A model generated the notes under the pieces. The model worked only from the letters and a program-made list of their open reading frames with translations. It had not been told where the DNA came from and did no database searches. From assembly GCA_947589725.1 (NCBI GenBank), contig CANQCQ010000009.1:1-13980 (forward strand): a stretch of 13,980 nucleotides of DNA. Reading direction: 5' to 3'. Below are positions 6,412 to 13,980 of the stretch, piece by piece. The position numbers were made by a program, and so were the translations under genes. The first letter of the stretch is position 1. Each line of letters opens with the position of its first letter. The stretch is from an uncultured Bacilli bacterium. GTDB lineage: Bacteria > Bacillota_I > Bacilli_A > RF39 > UBA660.

Positions 6412-8694
6412 ATGAAAGGAAAAAATAAAAAAAGAAAAGTATTAATTACTACAATTATACTTGTTTTAGTAACAGTAATAATATGTTGCTTATTTATACC
6501 ACTTTTTTCTAGTTTAAAATTTGGATTAGACTTACAAGGTGGATTTGAAATACTTTATAAGGCAGATTCAATTGATGGGTCAAAAATGACTCAAGATAAA
6601 TTGACTGCTACTTATAAAACATTATCTAAACGTATTGATTCTTTGGGAGTAAGTGAACCAGAGATAGTTTTAGAAGGAAGTAATAGAATTAGAGTTAAAT
6701 TGGCTGGTGTTACAGATCCAGAAACAGCACGTAGTCAATTATCAACTGTTGCAACTCTTACATTTAGAGATGTTAATGATAACTTACTTATGACTAGTGA
6801 TGTACTTAGTAGTGGAGTAGCAGCAAGAGTAGGACAAGATAATTCTGGAAATCCTGCTGTTGCATTAAGCATTAAAGATAAAGATACATTCTATAATGTT
6901 ACAAATTCAGTAAGTCAAATGGAAAGTGGTAAAAACATGATAGTTATTTGGCTTGATTATAATGAGTTAACTGATAGCTATAGTAAAGAAGGTAGTATGT
7001 GTGGTAGTAGTGAATCTAACTGCTTAAGTGCAGCTACAGTTTCTCAAGGATTTGCAAGTGATGTTATTATTCAAGGTAATTTTACATTAGAAGAAGTTCA
7101 AAACTTAGTTGATTTGATAAATTCAGGATCATTACCAAGTAAATTAACAGAAATTTCTTCTAATACAGTAGGAGCTAGTTTCGGAGATCAAACATTACAA
7201 AAAACTTTAATTGCTGGAGTAATTGGAGTTATTGCGATTAGTTTAGTTTTAATATTAATCTATCATTTTGTAGGATTTATTTCTTCAATTGCAATGATAA
7301 TTTATGCATTCTTAGTATTCTTAGTATTTTGGGTTGCTGGTGGAGTATTAACACTTCCTGGAATTGCTGCTTTAGTATTAGGTATAGGTATGGCAGTTGA
7401 TTCTTGTGTAATTACTTTTTCAAGAATAAGAGATGAATTGTATCACGGAAAAAGTTTATCTCTTGCTTTTAGAGAGGGATCAAAATCTAGTTTTAGTGCA
7501 ATAATTGATTCTAATATTACTACATTAATAGTAGCAATTATAATGTTTGTTTTAGGAGAATCTTCTATTAAAGGTTTTGCAACAGTTTTAATTATTACTA
7601 TTATTGTTACTATGTTTACTATGGTATTCTTAACTAGATCATTATTAAAAATGTTTGTAAAAACTGGTTATTTTGAAGATAAAACTAAATTATTTATTAA
7701 TGTTAAAGAAGAAGATATCCCTGATGTAAATAAAAATGAAGAGATAAAAAAGGTGCCATTTGCTGGTGTAAATTTCTTTAAATATAAAAAGGCTTGTTAT
7801 GCATTATCAATCATAGTTATTTTAGTTGGTAGTGTTATGTTTGCTTTTAAAGGTTTTAATTTAGGAATTGATTATAAGTCTGGTACTAATATTACAATTG
7901 TTAGTGATGAGAAAATAACTAAAAAATTAATAGAAAATGATTTAAAAAAATATAAATTGGAAGCAAATTCAATTACTGTTAATGATTCAGAAATTGATAT
8001 TAGAATATCTGATTCATTAGATGGAGAAAAAGTAAAAGAGTTAAATAAATATTTTGAAGATAAGTATGATGCAAAAGTAAATATTGGGGTAGTAAGCAAT
8101 TTAGTTGCTAGGGAATTAGTTAAAAACGCAATTATATCTGTATTATTTGCTCTTGTTGGTATTATTCTTTATGTATCATTAAGATTTAAATTTAGCTATG
8201 CAATAGGTGGTGTTATAGCGCTTGTTCACGATGTTTTAGTAATGGCTAGTATCTTTGCTTTAGCAAGATTAGAAGTAGAATCAATGTTTATTGCCGCTGT
8301 CCTTGCTATGGTTGGTTATTCAATAAATGATACAATTGTGTCTTTTGATAGAATTCGTGAAAATTTAGCTTTAGAAGATAATAAGAAAATGACAAAAGAA
8401 AAATTAGAAAGTATTGTTAATAAGAGTGTAGCTGAAACATTTACAAGAACAATTTATACATCTCTTACTACATTAATACCAATTGTTGCATTGATAATAT
8501 TAGGAAGCAAAGAAATATTAAACTTTAATATTGCTATGATGACTGGTGTTATTGCTGGTACTTATTCTTCTATATTTATAGCTACAACTATATTTATGAG
8601 CTTTGAAAAGAAAAATATTGGTAAGCCAAAAAAACAAAAAAGAGTTTACACAGATGAATTTGAAGAAAAAAAGATAAAGGGAGTTAACTGTTAA
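6412..8694 (+). CDS. secDF: Fused protein translocase subunit SecDF
   Basis: SecDF is a membrane protein that works with SecYEG and uses the proton motive force to help pull secreted proteins across the membrane. The 760 residues hold SecD and SecF in one chain, as in B. subtilis (737). SecD half: a Lys/Arg-rich start, a first membrane helix (about 10-32), the GLDLQGG motif (38-44), a large external domain, then a helix bundle from about 265 with D330 in GMAVDSCVITFSRIR. SecF half: a helix near 462-482, NLGIDYKSGT (D487), a second external domain, ALVHDV (D607) and YSINDTIVSFDRIREN (D640). About 12 membrane helices are expected. The SecD external domain has a close cysteine pair, C197 and C204. 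The start is supported by AGGTGA at 6400-6405. It begins the operon with rel and dtd; recJ and apt, which separate them in B. subtilis, are absent. Confidence 0.96.
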   Translation: MKGKNKKRKVLITTIILVLVTVIICCLFIPLFSSLKFGLDLQGGFEILYKADSIDGSKMTQDKLTATYKTLSKRIDSLGVSEPEIVLEGSNRIRVKLAGVTDPETARSQLSTVATLTFRDVNDNLLMTSDVLSSGVAARVGQDNSGNPAVALSIKDKDTFYNVTNSVSQMESGKNMIVIWLDYNELTDSYSKEGSMCGSSESNCLSAATVSQGFASDVIIQGNFTLEEVQNLVDLINSGSLPSKLTEISSNTVGASFGDQTLQKTLIAGVIGVIAISLVLILIYHFVGFISSIAMIIYAFLVFLVFWVAGGVLTLPGIAALVLGIGMAVDSCVITFSRIRDELYHGKSLSLAFREGSKSSFSAIIDSNITTLIVAIIMFVLGESSIKGFATVLIITIIVTMFTMVFLTRSLLKMFVKTGYFEDKTKLFINVKEEDIPDVNKNEEIKKVPFAGVNFFKYKKACYALSIIVILVGSVMFAFKGFNLGIDYKSGTNITIVSDEKITKKLIENDLKKYKLEANSITVNDSEIDIRISDSLDGEKVKELNKYFEDKYDAKVNIGVVSNLVARELVKNAIISVLFALVGIILYVSLRFKFSYAIGGVIALVHDVLVMASIFALARLEVESMFIAAVLAMVGYSINDTIVSFDRIRENLALEDNKKMTKEKLESIVNKSVAETFTRTIYTSLTTLIPIVALIILGSKEILNFNIAMMTGVIAGTYSSIFIATTIFMSFEKKNIGKPKKQKRVYTDEFEEKKIKGVNC

Positions 8695-8696
8695 GG

Positions 8697-8703
8697 AAAG
8701 GAG
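8697..8703 (+). promoter_or_regulatory. Strong ribosome binding site that sets a TTG start for rel
   Basis: AAAGGAG ends 8 bases before TTG 8712. The nearer ATG (8704) is in another frame and touches the site, so it is excluded. The site begins three bases after the secDF stop. Confidence 0.85.
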
Positions 8704-8711
8704 ATGGTTCC

Positions 8712-10865
8712 TTGTCTAAGCCTAAGAATGATATTACTATTTTTGATATATTAGATAGTGCTAAAAAATATATTGAAAATAAAGAACAATGTGAAATAAT
8801 TAAAAAGGCATATGAATTTGCTAAAACTAAGCATGAGGGACAATTGCGTAAAAGTGGGGAACCATACATTAACCATCCTTTGAATGTTGCGCTTATTCTT
8901 ACGACTATTTATGCTGATTATGAAACTATTTCGGCAGGTCTTTTACATGACGTTTTAGAAGATTGTGATTGTACTTCTGAAGAAATGGAAGCTGAATTTG
9001 GTTCTACAATTACTAAATTAGTTCAAGGAGTTACAAAATTAAGCAAAATTCATTTTTCAACTGAAAATGAATATTTAATAGATTATTATAAAAAAATAAT
9101 TGTTGGAATGAGTGAAGATGTACGTGTCATTATGATAAAGTTAGCTGATAGATTACATAATATGCGTACTTTATGGGCAATTCCAGAAGAAAGGCAAAAA
9201 GTAAAAGCCAAAGAGGCTCTTGAGATACTTGCTCCTATTGCTCATCATTTAGGTATTCATAAAATAAAAAGTGAAATAGAAGACTTAGCACTAAGATACT
9301 TAAAACCTGAAGTATTTTATGATATTGTTGAAAAGTTAAATAAAACTAAATTGGAACGTGATAAAAACGTATATGAAATGCAACAAGAAGTTTCTGATTT
9401 GTTAATTGAGCACCACATACCTCATGAAATAAAAGGAAGATCTAAGTCAATCTATAGTATTTATAATAAATTAGATAAGGGTAAAAAATTTAGTGAAATA
9501 TATGACTTATTAGCATTAAGAATTTTAGTTAAAACAGAACAAGAGTGCTATTTGGCTTTAGGTATTATTCATTCTAAATTTAGACCTTTACCTAAGAGAT
9601 TTAAAGATTATATCGCAATGCCTAAACCAAATATGTATCAATCTCTACATACAACTGTTTTTGGGGTAGGTGGAGATTTATTTGAAATCCAAATTAGAAC
9701 TTATGATATGGATGAAGTTGCTGAAAATGGTATAGCGGCTCACTGGTCATATAAAGAAAATAAAGGAAGTAATTCAAGTGCTAATTTGACATCTACGACA
9801 GAGCAAAAATTACAATTTTTTAAATCAATTATAGATTTAAATAAAGATAATTTAAATAGTGAAGAGTTTGTTCAAAGCGTTAAAGATGAAGTTTTGAATA
9901 ATAATATTTACGTGTTTACTCCTAAAGGTGATGTTATTGAATTACCTAAGGGAGCAACTCCTCTTGACTTTGCTTATAAAATACATACTAAAGTTGGCGA
10001 GACTACAGTAGGTGCAATTGTTAATAATAATATAGTTCCATTAAATTATGAATTACAAAATAACGATATAGTAAAAATAAATACAAATAAGAGTTCTAAA
10101 CCATCTAAAGAATGGATTAATATGGTAAAGAGTACAGCTACTAAAAATAAAATTAGAATATTCTTTACTAAAAATGATCGTGAAATATATATAGAACGAG
10201 GTAAATATTCTTTAGAAAAAGAATTACGTAAAAGAAAGATTGTTTTTTCAGAATTTTTTAGTGATGAGAATGTCAAAAAAATTTGTGAAAGCATAAAGGT
10301 TGATAATTTAGAGGAAATTTATTTAGCTGTTGGTAATGGAAAAGCTACAACTAGTGGTGTTATAAATATAATTGATAAAGTACAAGATGTGCCTATACCT
10401 AAAAATGTCAAAGTAACTAACTCTAATATTGATGCTGATATTATAGTAAGTGGAATAGATAAGATAAAAGTTAATTTAGCTAATTGTTGTAATCCAGTAT
10501 TTGGTGATGAAATAATAGGTTATATTACTAAGGGTAATGGTATTTCTGTTCATAGAATTAATTGTCATAATATTGCAATGTTAGAAGACAGAACTATTGA
10601 TGTAAATTGGAATAGTAATGTTAATAAAAGATATTTAGCATGTTTATTATTAACAACGAAAAATGATGAAAATCATTTAGCAGAGTTAATACAATCAATT
10701 TCTTTATTTAATGTTAGTATTGATGGAATTAAAACATTAAGTCAAACAGATAAGATTGTTTATGAAGTTGAGTGTTATGTAACAGGACTTGATCAACTTA
10801 ATAAAATTATTTTGGGATTAGAAAAATTATCATTTATTGAGAAAGTTGAGAGGGCTTTTCGATGA
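8712..10865 (+). CDS. rel: Bifunctional (p)ppGpp synthetase/hydrolase Rel
   Basis: This is the long RelA/SpoT-type enzyme that makes and degrades (p)ppGpp in the stringent response, sensing uncharged tRNA on stalled ribosomes. It has 717 residues from a TTG start (B. subtilis 734). Hydrolase domain: H55, H79-D80 in HDVLED, and D146 in LADRLHNMRTL, so it should be active. Synthetase domain: D265 in YDLLALRI, RFKD at 296-299 (the RxKD form of bifunctional enzymes, not the ExDD of RelA-only proteins) and E325 in FEIQIRT. These are followed by a TGS domain at about 396-458 (YVFTPKGDVIELPKGATPLD), a zinc-finger region (C592, C593, H614, C618) and a C-terminal ACT domain from about 637. All regions expected of the family are present. 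The TGA stop overlaps the dtd ATG (ATGA), indicating translational coupling. rel-dtd adjacency is conserved in Bacillota. Confidence 0.97.
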   Translation: MSKPKNDITIFDILDSAKKYIENKEQCEIIKKAYEFAKTKHEGQLRKSGEPYINHPLNVALILTTIYADYETISAGLLHDVLEDCDCTSEEMEAEFGSTITKLVQGVTKLSKIHFSTENEYLIDYYKKIIVGMSEDVRVIMIKLADRLHNMRTLWAIPEERQKVKAKEALEILAPIAHHLGIHKIKSEIEDLALRYLKPEVFYDIVEKLNKTKLERDKNVYEMQQEVSDLLIEHHIPHEIKGRSKSIYSIYNKLDKGKKFSEIYDLLALRILVKTEQECYLALGIIHSKFRPLPKRFKDYIAMPKPNMYQSLHTTVFGVGGDLFEIQIRTYDMDEVAENGIAAHWSYKENKGSNSSANLTSTTEQKLQFFKSIIDLNKDNLNSEEFVQSVKDEVLNNNIYVFTPKGDVIELPKGATPLDFAYKIHTKVGETTVGAIVNNNIVPLNYELQNNDIVKINTNKSSKPSKEWINMVKSTATKNKIRIFFTKNDREIYIERGKYSLEKELRKRKIVFSEFFSDENVKKICESIKVDNLEEIYLAVGNGKATTSGVINIIDKVQDVPIPKNVKVTNSNIDADIIVSGIDKIKVNLANCCNPVFGDEIIGYITKGNGISVHRINCHNIAMLEDRTIDVNWNSNVNKRYLACLLLTTKNDENHLAELIQSISLFNVSIDGIKTLSQTDKIVYEVECYVTGLDQLNKIILGLEKLSFIEKVERAFR

Positions 10866-11296
10866 GAGTATTAATACAAAGAAGTGGAATAGCAAGTTGT
10901 TCAGTTGATAAAAAAATAACTGGAAAAATTTCCGAAGGAATGGTAGTGCTAGTTGGATTTTGTGCTGGTGATAATAGTGATACTATTAAATGTTTAGTAA
11001 AAAAAATAGTAAATTTAAGAATTTTTCCTGATAAAGATGGAGTAATGAACTTAAGTATTTTAGATTATGGTGGAAAAATATTATCAATTTCACAGTTTAC
11101 TTTATATGCAGATACTTCGAAAGGAAATAGACCAAGCTATATTAGAGCTTTAAAAAGTGAAGAATCTTGTAAATTATATGATCAATTTAATGAAGAATTA
11201 AAAAAATATGTAGAAGTAGAAACTGGTATATTTGGTGCAGATATGGAAATATCTTTAACTAATATTGGCCCTACGACTATACTTTTAGAGAGGTAA
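10862..11296 (+). CDS. dtd: D-aminoacyl-tRNA deacylase
   Basis: Dtd hydrolyses D-amino acids, and glycine mischarged on tRNA(Ala), from tRNA in the cytoplasm, keeping D-residues out of proteins. It has 144 residues (B. subtilis about 147). Both active-site elements are visible: SQFTLYAD at 77-84 and the Gly-cis-Pro motif at G136-P137 in NIGPTTI, where Thr replaces the more usual Val after Pro. NLRIFPDKDG (51-60) is also typical. Its ATG overlaps the rel stop by four bases; there is no separate ribosome binding site worth noting, so translation probably depends on rel. Confidence 0.96.
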   Translation: MRVLIQRSGIASCSVDKKITGKISEGMVVLVGFCAGDNSDTIKCLVKKIVNLRIFPDKDGVMNLSILDYGGKILSISQFTLYADTSKGNRPSYIRALKSEESCKLYDQFNEELKKYVEVETGIFGADMEISLTNIGPTTILLER

Positions 11297-11300
11297 TTTT

Positions 11301-12356
11301 ATGACTAAAAAATTAAATTATGGATTAATTAATTTAACTGCTTTGATGTTACTTTTATATATAGGTTTTTCTAATATAGGTTTATGGTTAGAAATAATCG
11401 TAAAAATTTTATCTGTGATGGCTCCATTTATAGTTGGTTTTGCTTTTGCTTATTTCTTAACTCCACTAGTTGATTTCTTGATAAAAAAAGGATTTCCTAA
11501 AACTCTTGCAGTTACTTTAGTTGTGATAGGTTTAGTTCTAATTTTACTTGGATTATTAATTTTTACTCTTCCACTTATTTATGAACAATTTGGTTCATTT
11601 GTTGATGGAGTTATTAGTTTTATAGATAATATTGGAACTAAATTTCATATTAATCTTGGTAGTTATGAAATAAAAATAACAGATTATTTGCAAGAGGCTT
11701 TAAAATATTTAGGTAGTATTGCAACATCCTCTTCCTTTGATGTTTTAAATAAATCATTAGGTTTTATTAGTAAATTTATTGTTGGATTTGTTGGATTTAT
11801 TTATTTCTTGGCAGATATGCATAATATTAGACATTGGGTTAGAACTGTATTGTTAGATTGTAAAAAGAGAGCTTTTGAATATATAAAATGTCTTGATACA
11901 GAAATTTCTAATTATTTAAAAGGATTATTAATATTTATGGGAATACAATTAGTAGAATATAGTCTATTGTTCTTTGTTGTTGGACATCCTAACTGGTTAA
12001 TACTTGGAATACTTGCTTGTATTACAACTATTATTCCTTACTTTGGTGGATTAATTACAAATGTTATTGCGATTTTTCTAGCAACAGTTGAATCAGTTCC
12101 CCTTACAATAGCCACTATAATAATATGTTTAATATTCCCACAATTAGATGGTTATGTTATATCACCTAGAGTTTATGGAAGAACCAATAATGTTAATCCT
12201 TTAATTACAATTATGGTTGTATCTATTGGTGGAACTTTATTTGGAACAGTAGGAATAATTATTGCTTTACCAGTATATTTACTTATGAGAACAACTTATC
12301 AATTCTTTAAGGGAGATTTAAAACAAGGATATAAGAAAGTAAAAGAAGCTATGTAG
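11301..12356 (+). CDS. AI-2E-family (PerM/YtvI-like) membrane protein
   Basis: This 351-residue polytopic membrane protein belongs to the AI-2E transporter family (formerly DUF20). Hydrophobic segments lie at roughly 10-55 (two helices), 68-92, 155-177, and several more from about 208 to 335, consistent with about eight helices. A poorly hydrophobic part between about 95 and 150 is typical of the family. IIPYFGGLITNVIAIF and PQLDGYVISPRVYGRTNNVNP are recognisable family blocks. Substrates of characterised members differ (autoinducer-2 release, sodium/proton exchange), so no substrate is assigned. The start is supported by AGAGAGG at 11287-11293, overlapping the end of dtd, so it is the last gene of the secDF unit. 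It is not a usual neighbour of rel-dtd in B. subtilis. Confidence 0.9.
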   Translation: MTKKLNYGLINLTALMLLLYIGFSNIGLWLEIIVKILSVMAPFIVGFAFAYFLTPLVDFLIKKGFPKTLAVTLVVIGLVLILLGLLIFTLPLIYEQFGSFVDGVISFIDNIGTKFHINLGSYEIKITDYLQEALKYLGSIATSSSFDVLNKSLGFISKFIVGFVGFIYFLADMHNIRHWVRTVLLDCKKRAFEYIKCLDTEISNYLKGLLIFMGIQLVEYSLLFFVVGHPNWLILGILACITTIIPYFGGLITNVIAIFLATVESVPLTIATIIICLIFPQLDGYVISPRVYGRTNNVNPLITIMVVSIGGTLFGTVGIIIALPVYLLMRTTYQFFKGDLKQGYKKVKEAM

Positions 12357-12372
12357 TTGTTTAGCTTCTTTT
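12341..12372 (+). terminator. Rho-independent terminator after the AI-2E-family gene
   Basis: AAAAGAAGCTA (12341-12351) is perfectly complementary to TAGCTTCTTTT (12362-12372), with a 10-base loop containing the TAG stop (12354-12356). Only four T's end the hairpin, so some read-through into the ABC-F gene is possible. Confidence 0.65.
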
Positions 12373-12410
12373 GTGTTGAAAGAGAAAAAAATGGAAATGG
12401 GGTGATATTC

Positions 12411-13980
12411 ATGATAGTAAGTAATTTGAATAAATCGTTAAATGCTACACAACTTTTTAAAAATGTAAATTTCGTTTTAAATGCTGGAGATAAAATTGGA
12501 TTAGTTGGAGTTAATGGAAGTGGGAAATCAACATTATTAAAAATATTAGCTCGAAATTTGCAACAAGATTCTGGAAAAATAAACTATAACGGTGAATCGG
12601 TAGCTCTTTTAAAGCAAGAAATAAACCATACAGATTATGATTTATCTGTAATAGATTACATAAAAAAAGATACTAATATATATTCTATTGAAAAGAAATT
12701 GCACGAATTAGAGAATGATTTAAATGAAAGTAATATGGAAGAATATGGAAATGTTCTAGAACAATTTTTATCTATGGATGGTTATAATTTTGAAAATAAT
12801 TTAACTTATACGTTAAGTGGGTTAAATTTTAATTCGGATATAAATAAGAAAATTAAAGAATTATCTGGTGGTGAAAAGATTAAAGTTCTATTATCTGCAG
12901 TTTTATTAAGTAATCCAGATATTTTATTACTTGATGAGCCTACGAATAATTTAGATATAGAAGCTATCGAATGGTTAGAAGGTTATTTGAAAAAGATAGA
13001 TAAAAAAATGATTATAGTATCACATGATGAAGTTTTTTTAGATAATGTAGTAAATAAAATATTTGAGTTAGAAAATGGAAATATTTTAGAATTTAATTTA
13101 CCTTATTCTGAATATTTATCATATAAAGATTTGTTATATAATCAATCTTTAGAAGAATATGAAATACTTCAAGAAAAGAGAAAAGCTTTAAAAAGCGCAA
13201 TTAATGAAAGTAGGGAATGGGCAAGTACAGGCTTATCTAAAAAAAGTAGTGATAATGATAAATTATCTGCAAACTTTGCTAAGGAAAGAACAAAAAAAGT
13301 TCAAAGTAGAACTTCTAAATTATCTAAGGAATTAGAAAAGTTGGATGTTGATACTGGCTTTAGAAAAAAAGAAAAAATAAAATTTATTATTGATTATTCT
13401 GATGGAAAAGGTAATAAAGATATTTATCTAGATGATGTTATTTGCGGTTATGATGAGTTTTCTACTTGTAAAATTAGACTTGATATTCCTTTTGGTACTA
13501 GAGTTAATATTATAGGACCAAATGGTAGTGGAAAAACGACATTACTTAAAACAATTATTGGACAGTTAAAGGCTAAACAAGGAAAAGTTGTAGTAGGTAA
13601 TGAAGTGAAATTTGGTTATATTTCACAAGATAGTTTAGATGGAGATTCTAATTTATCTGTATATAATTATTTAACTAAAGATAATGAAGTTGATAATTCT
13701 TTACTATTTAATGTTTTAAATCAATTTAATATTAAATATGAAGATAAAGATAAACTATTTAGTTATCTTTCACCAGGCGAGAGAACTAGAGTTAATTTAG
13801 CAAAATTATCTCTTAATAAGACTAATGTTTTAATATTAGATGAAGCTACAAACCATCTTGATTTAGAGGCAATAAAAGTTTTAGAGGAAGTTCTAGATAC
13901 ATTTAACGGAACAATTATTAGTGTTTCTCATAATAGAAAATTTAATGAATTACTAAATAGTGAAATTAATTTAGATATAA
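12411..13980 (+). CDS. ABC-F family ATPase (3' end outside window)
   Basis: ABC-F proteins are soluble twin-ATPase translation factors that bind the ribosomal E site; some protect against antibiotics. The frame runs from ATG 12411, with GGGGTGA five bases upstream, to the window edge: 523 codons without a stop. NBD1: Walker A GVNGSGKST (33-41), signature LSGGEK, Walker B LLLDEPTNNLD and switch SHD. A charged helical linker follows (including LQEKRKALKSAINES and DNDKLSANFAKERTKK). NBD2: Walker A GPNGSGKTT (369-377), signature LSPGER, Walker B ILDEATNHLD with Ala replacing the usual Pro, and switch SHN. There are no membrane helices. Both catalytic glutamates are present. Whether it is a housekeeping factor or a resistance type (Vga, Lsa, Msr) cannot be settled from the text. 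No separate promoter is obvious in the 54 bases before it. Confidence 0.93.
   Translation, partial: MIVSNLNKSLNATQLFKNVNFVLNAGDKIGLVGVNGSGKSTLLKILARNLQQDSGKINYNGESVALLKQEINHTDYDLSVIDYIKKDTNIYSIEKKLHELENDLNESNMEEYGNVLEQFLSMDGYNFENNLTYTLSGLNFNSDINKKIKELSGGEKIKVLLSAVLLSNPDILLLDEPTNNLDIEAIEWLEGYLKKIDKKMIIVSHDEVFLDNVVNKIFELENGNILEFNLPYSEYLSYKDLLYNQSLEEYEILQEKRKALKSAINESREWASTGLSKKSSDNDKLSANFAKERTKKVQSRTSKLSKELEKLDVDTGFRKKEKIKFIIDYSDGKGNKDIYLDDVICGYDEFSTCKIRLDIPFGTRVNIIGPNGSGKTTLLKTIIGQLKAKQGKVVVGNEVKFGYISQDSLDGDSNLSVYNYLTKDNEVDNSLLFNVLNQFNIKYEDKDKLFSYLSPGERTRVNLAKLSLNKTNVLILDEATNHLDLEAIKVLEEVLDTFNGTIISVSHNRKFNELLNSEINLDI

Noticed and set aside
8704..8760. ATG 8704 as an alternative start near rel
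   Set aside because: It is in a different frame, gives a short peptide ending within about 50 bases, and abuts the ribosome binding site with no spacing.
1..13980. CRISPR array, insertion sequence, prophage, tRNA, rRNA or riboswitch
   Set aside because: No spaced direct repeats, transposase, phage structural genes, cloverleaf or known aptamer pattern was seen. The tyrosine recombinase fits a chromosomal XerC by position and lacks integrase neighbours or att repeats.

Overview
The window is a gene-dense, very AT-rich stretch in which every supported gene lies on the plus strand. Gene content and order point to the chromosome of a low-G+C Bacillota (Firmicutes) bacterium, probably an uncultured Bacilli or Mollicutes-related gut lineage; that placement is inference. 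UGA is a stop here: it ends rhuM and rel at overlapping gene junctions, and the tryptophans of the conserved proteins are TGG. The Mycoplasma code is therefore not in use.

Layout. Bases 1-1342 hold the 3' end of a RhuM-family gene, then the ribosome-assembly GTPase rbgA and a terminator. Bases 1355-2009 hold rnhB with its own -10 box. Bases 2055-4173 hold topA, with a near-consensus promoter and a terminator. Bases 4189-6290 form a transcription unit of two unrecognised, Lys/Asn/Asp-rich genes followed by a tyrosine recombinase, xerC. Bases 6302-12372 form the unit secDF - rel - dtd - AI-2E-family membrane protein. From 12411 to the end is an ABC-F ATPase cut off by the window edge.

The order matches two blocks known from Bacillus subtilis, rbgA-rnhB-(...)-topA-trmFO-xerC and secDF-recJ-apt-relA-dtd, joined together and pruned. 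The two unknown genes sit where trmFO would be, and recJ and apt are missing between secDF and rel. The housekeeping genes cover 50S assembly, RNA/DNA hybrid repair, DNA topology, chromosome dimer resolution, protein export, the stringent response and removal of D-amino acids from tRNA.

The least ordinary part is 4237-5400. Two unknown genes and xerC follow one another, each in the +1 frame of the one before. The xerC core-binding domain is clearly encoded upstream of its first in-frame ATG, yet no ATG, GTG or TTG is available between that ATG and an in-frame TGA. I saw no tRNA, rRNA, CRISPR array, insertion sequence or phage module. No gene-free stretch exceeds about 130 bases.
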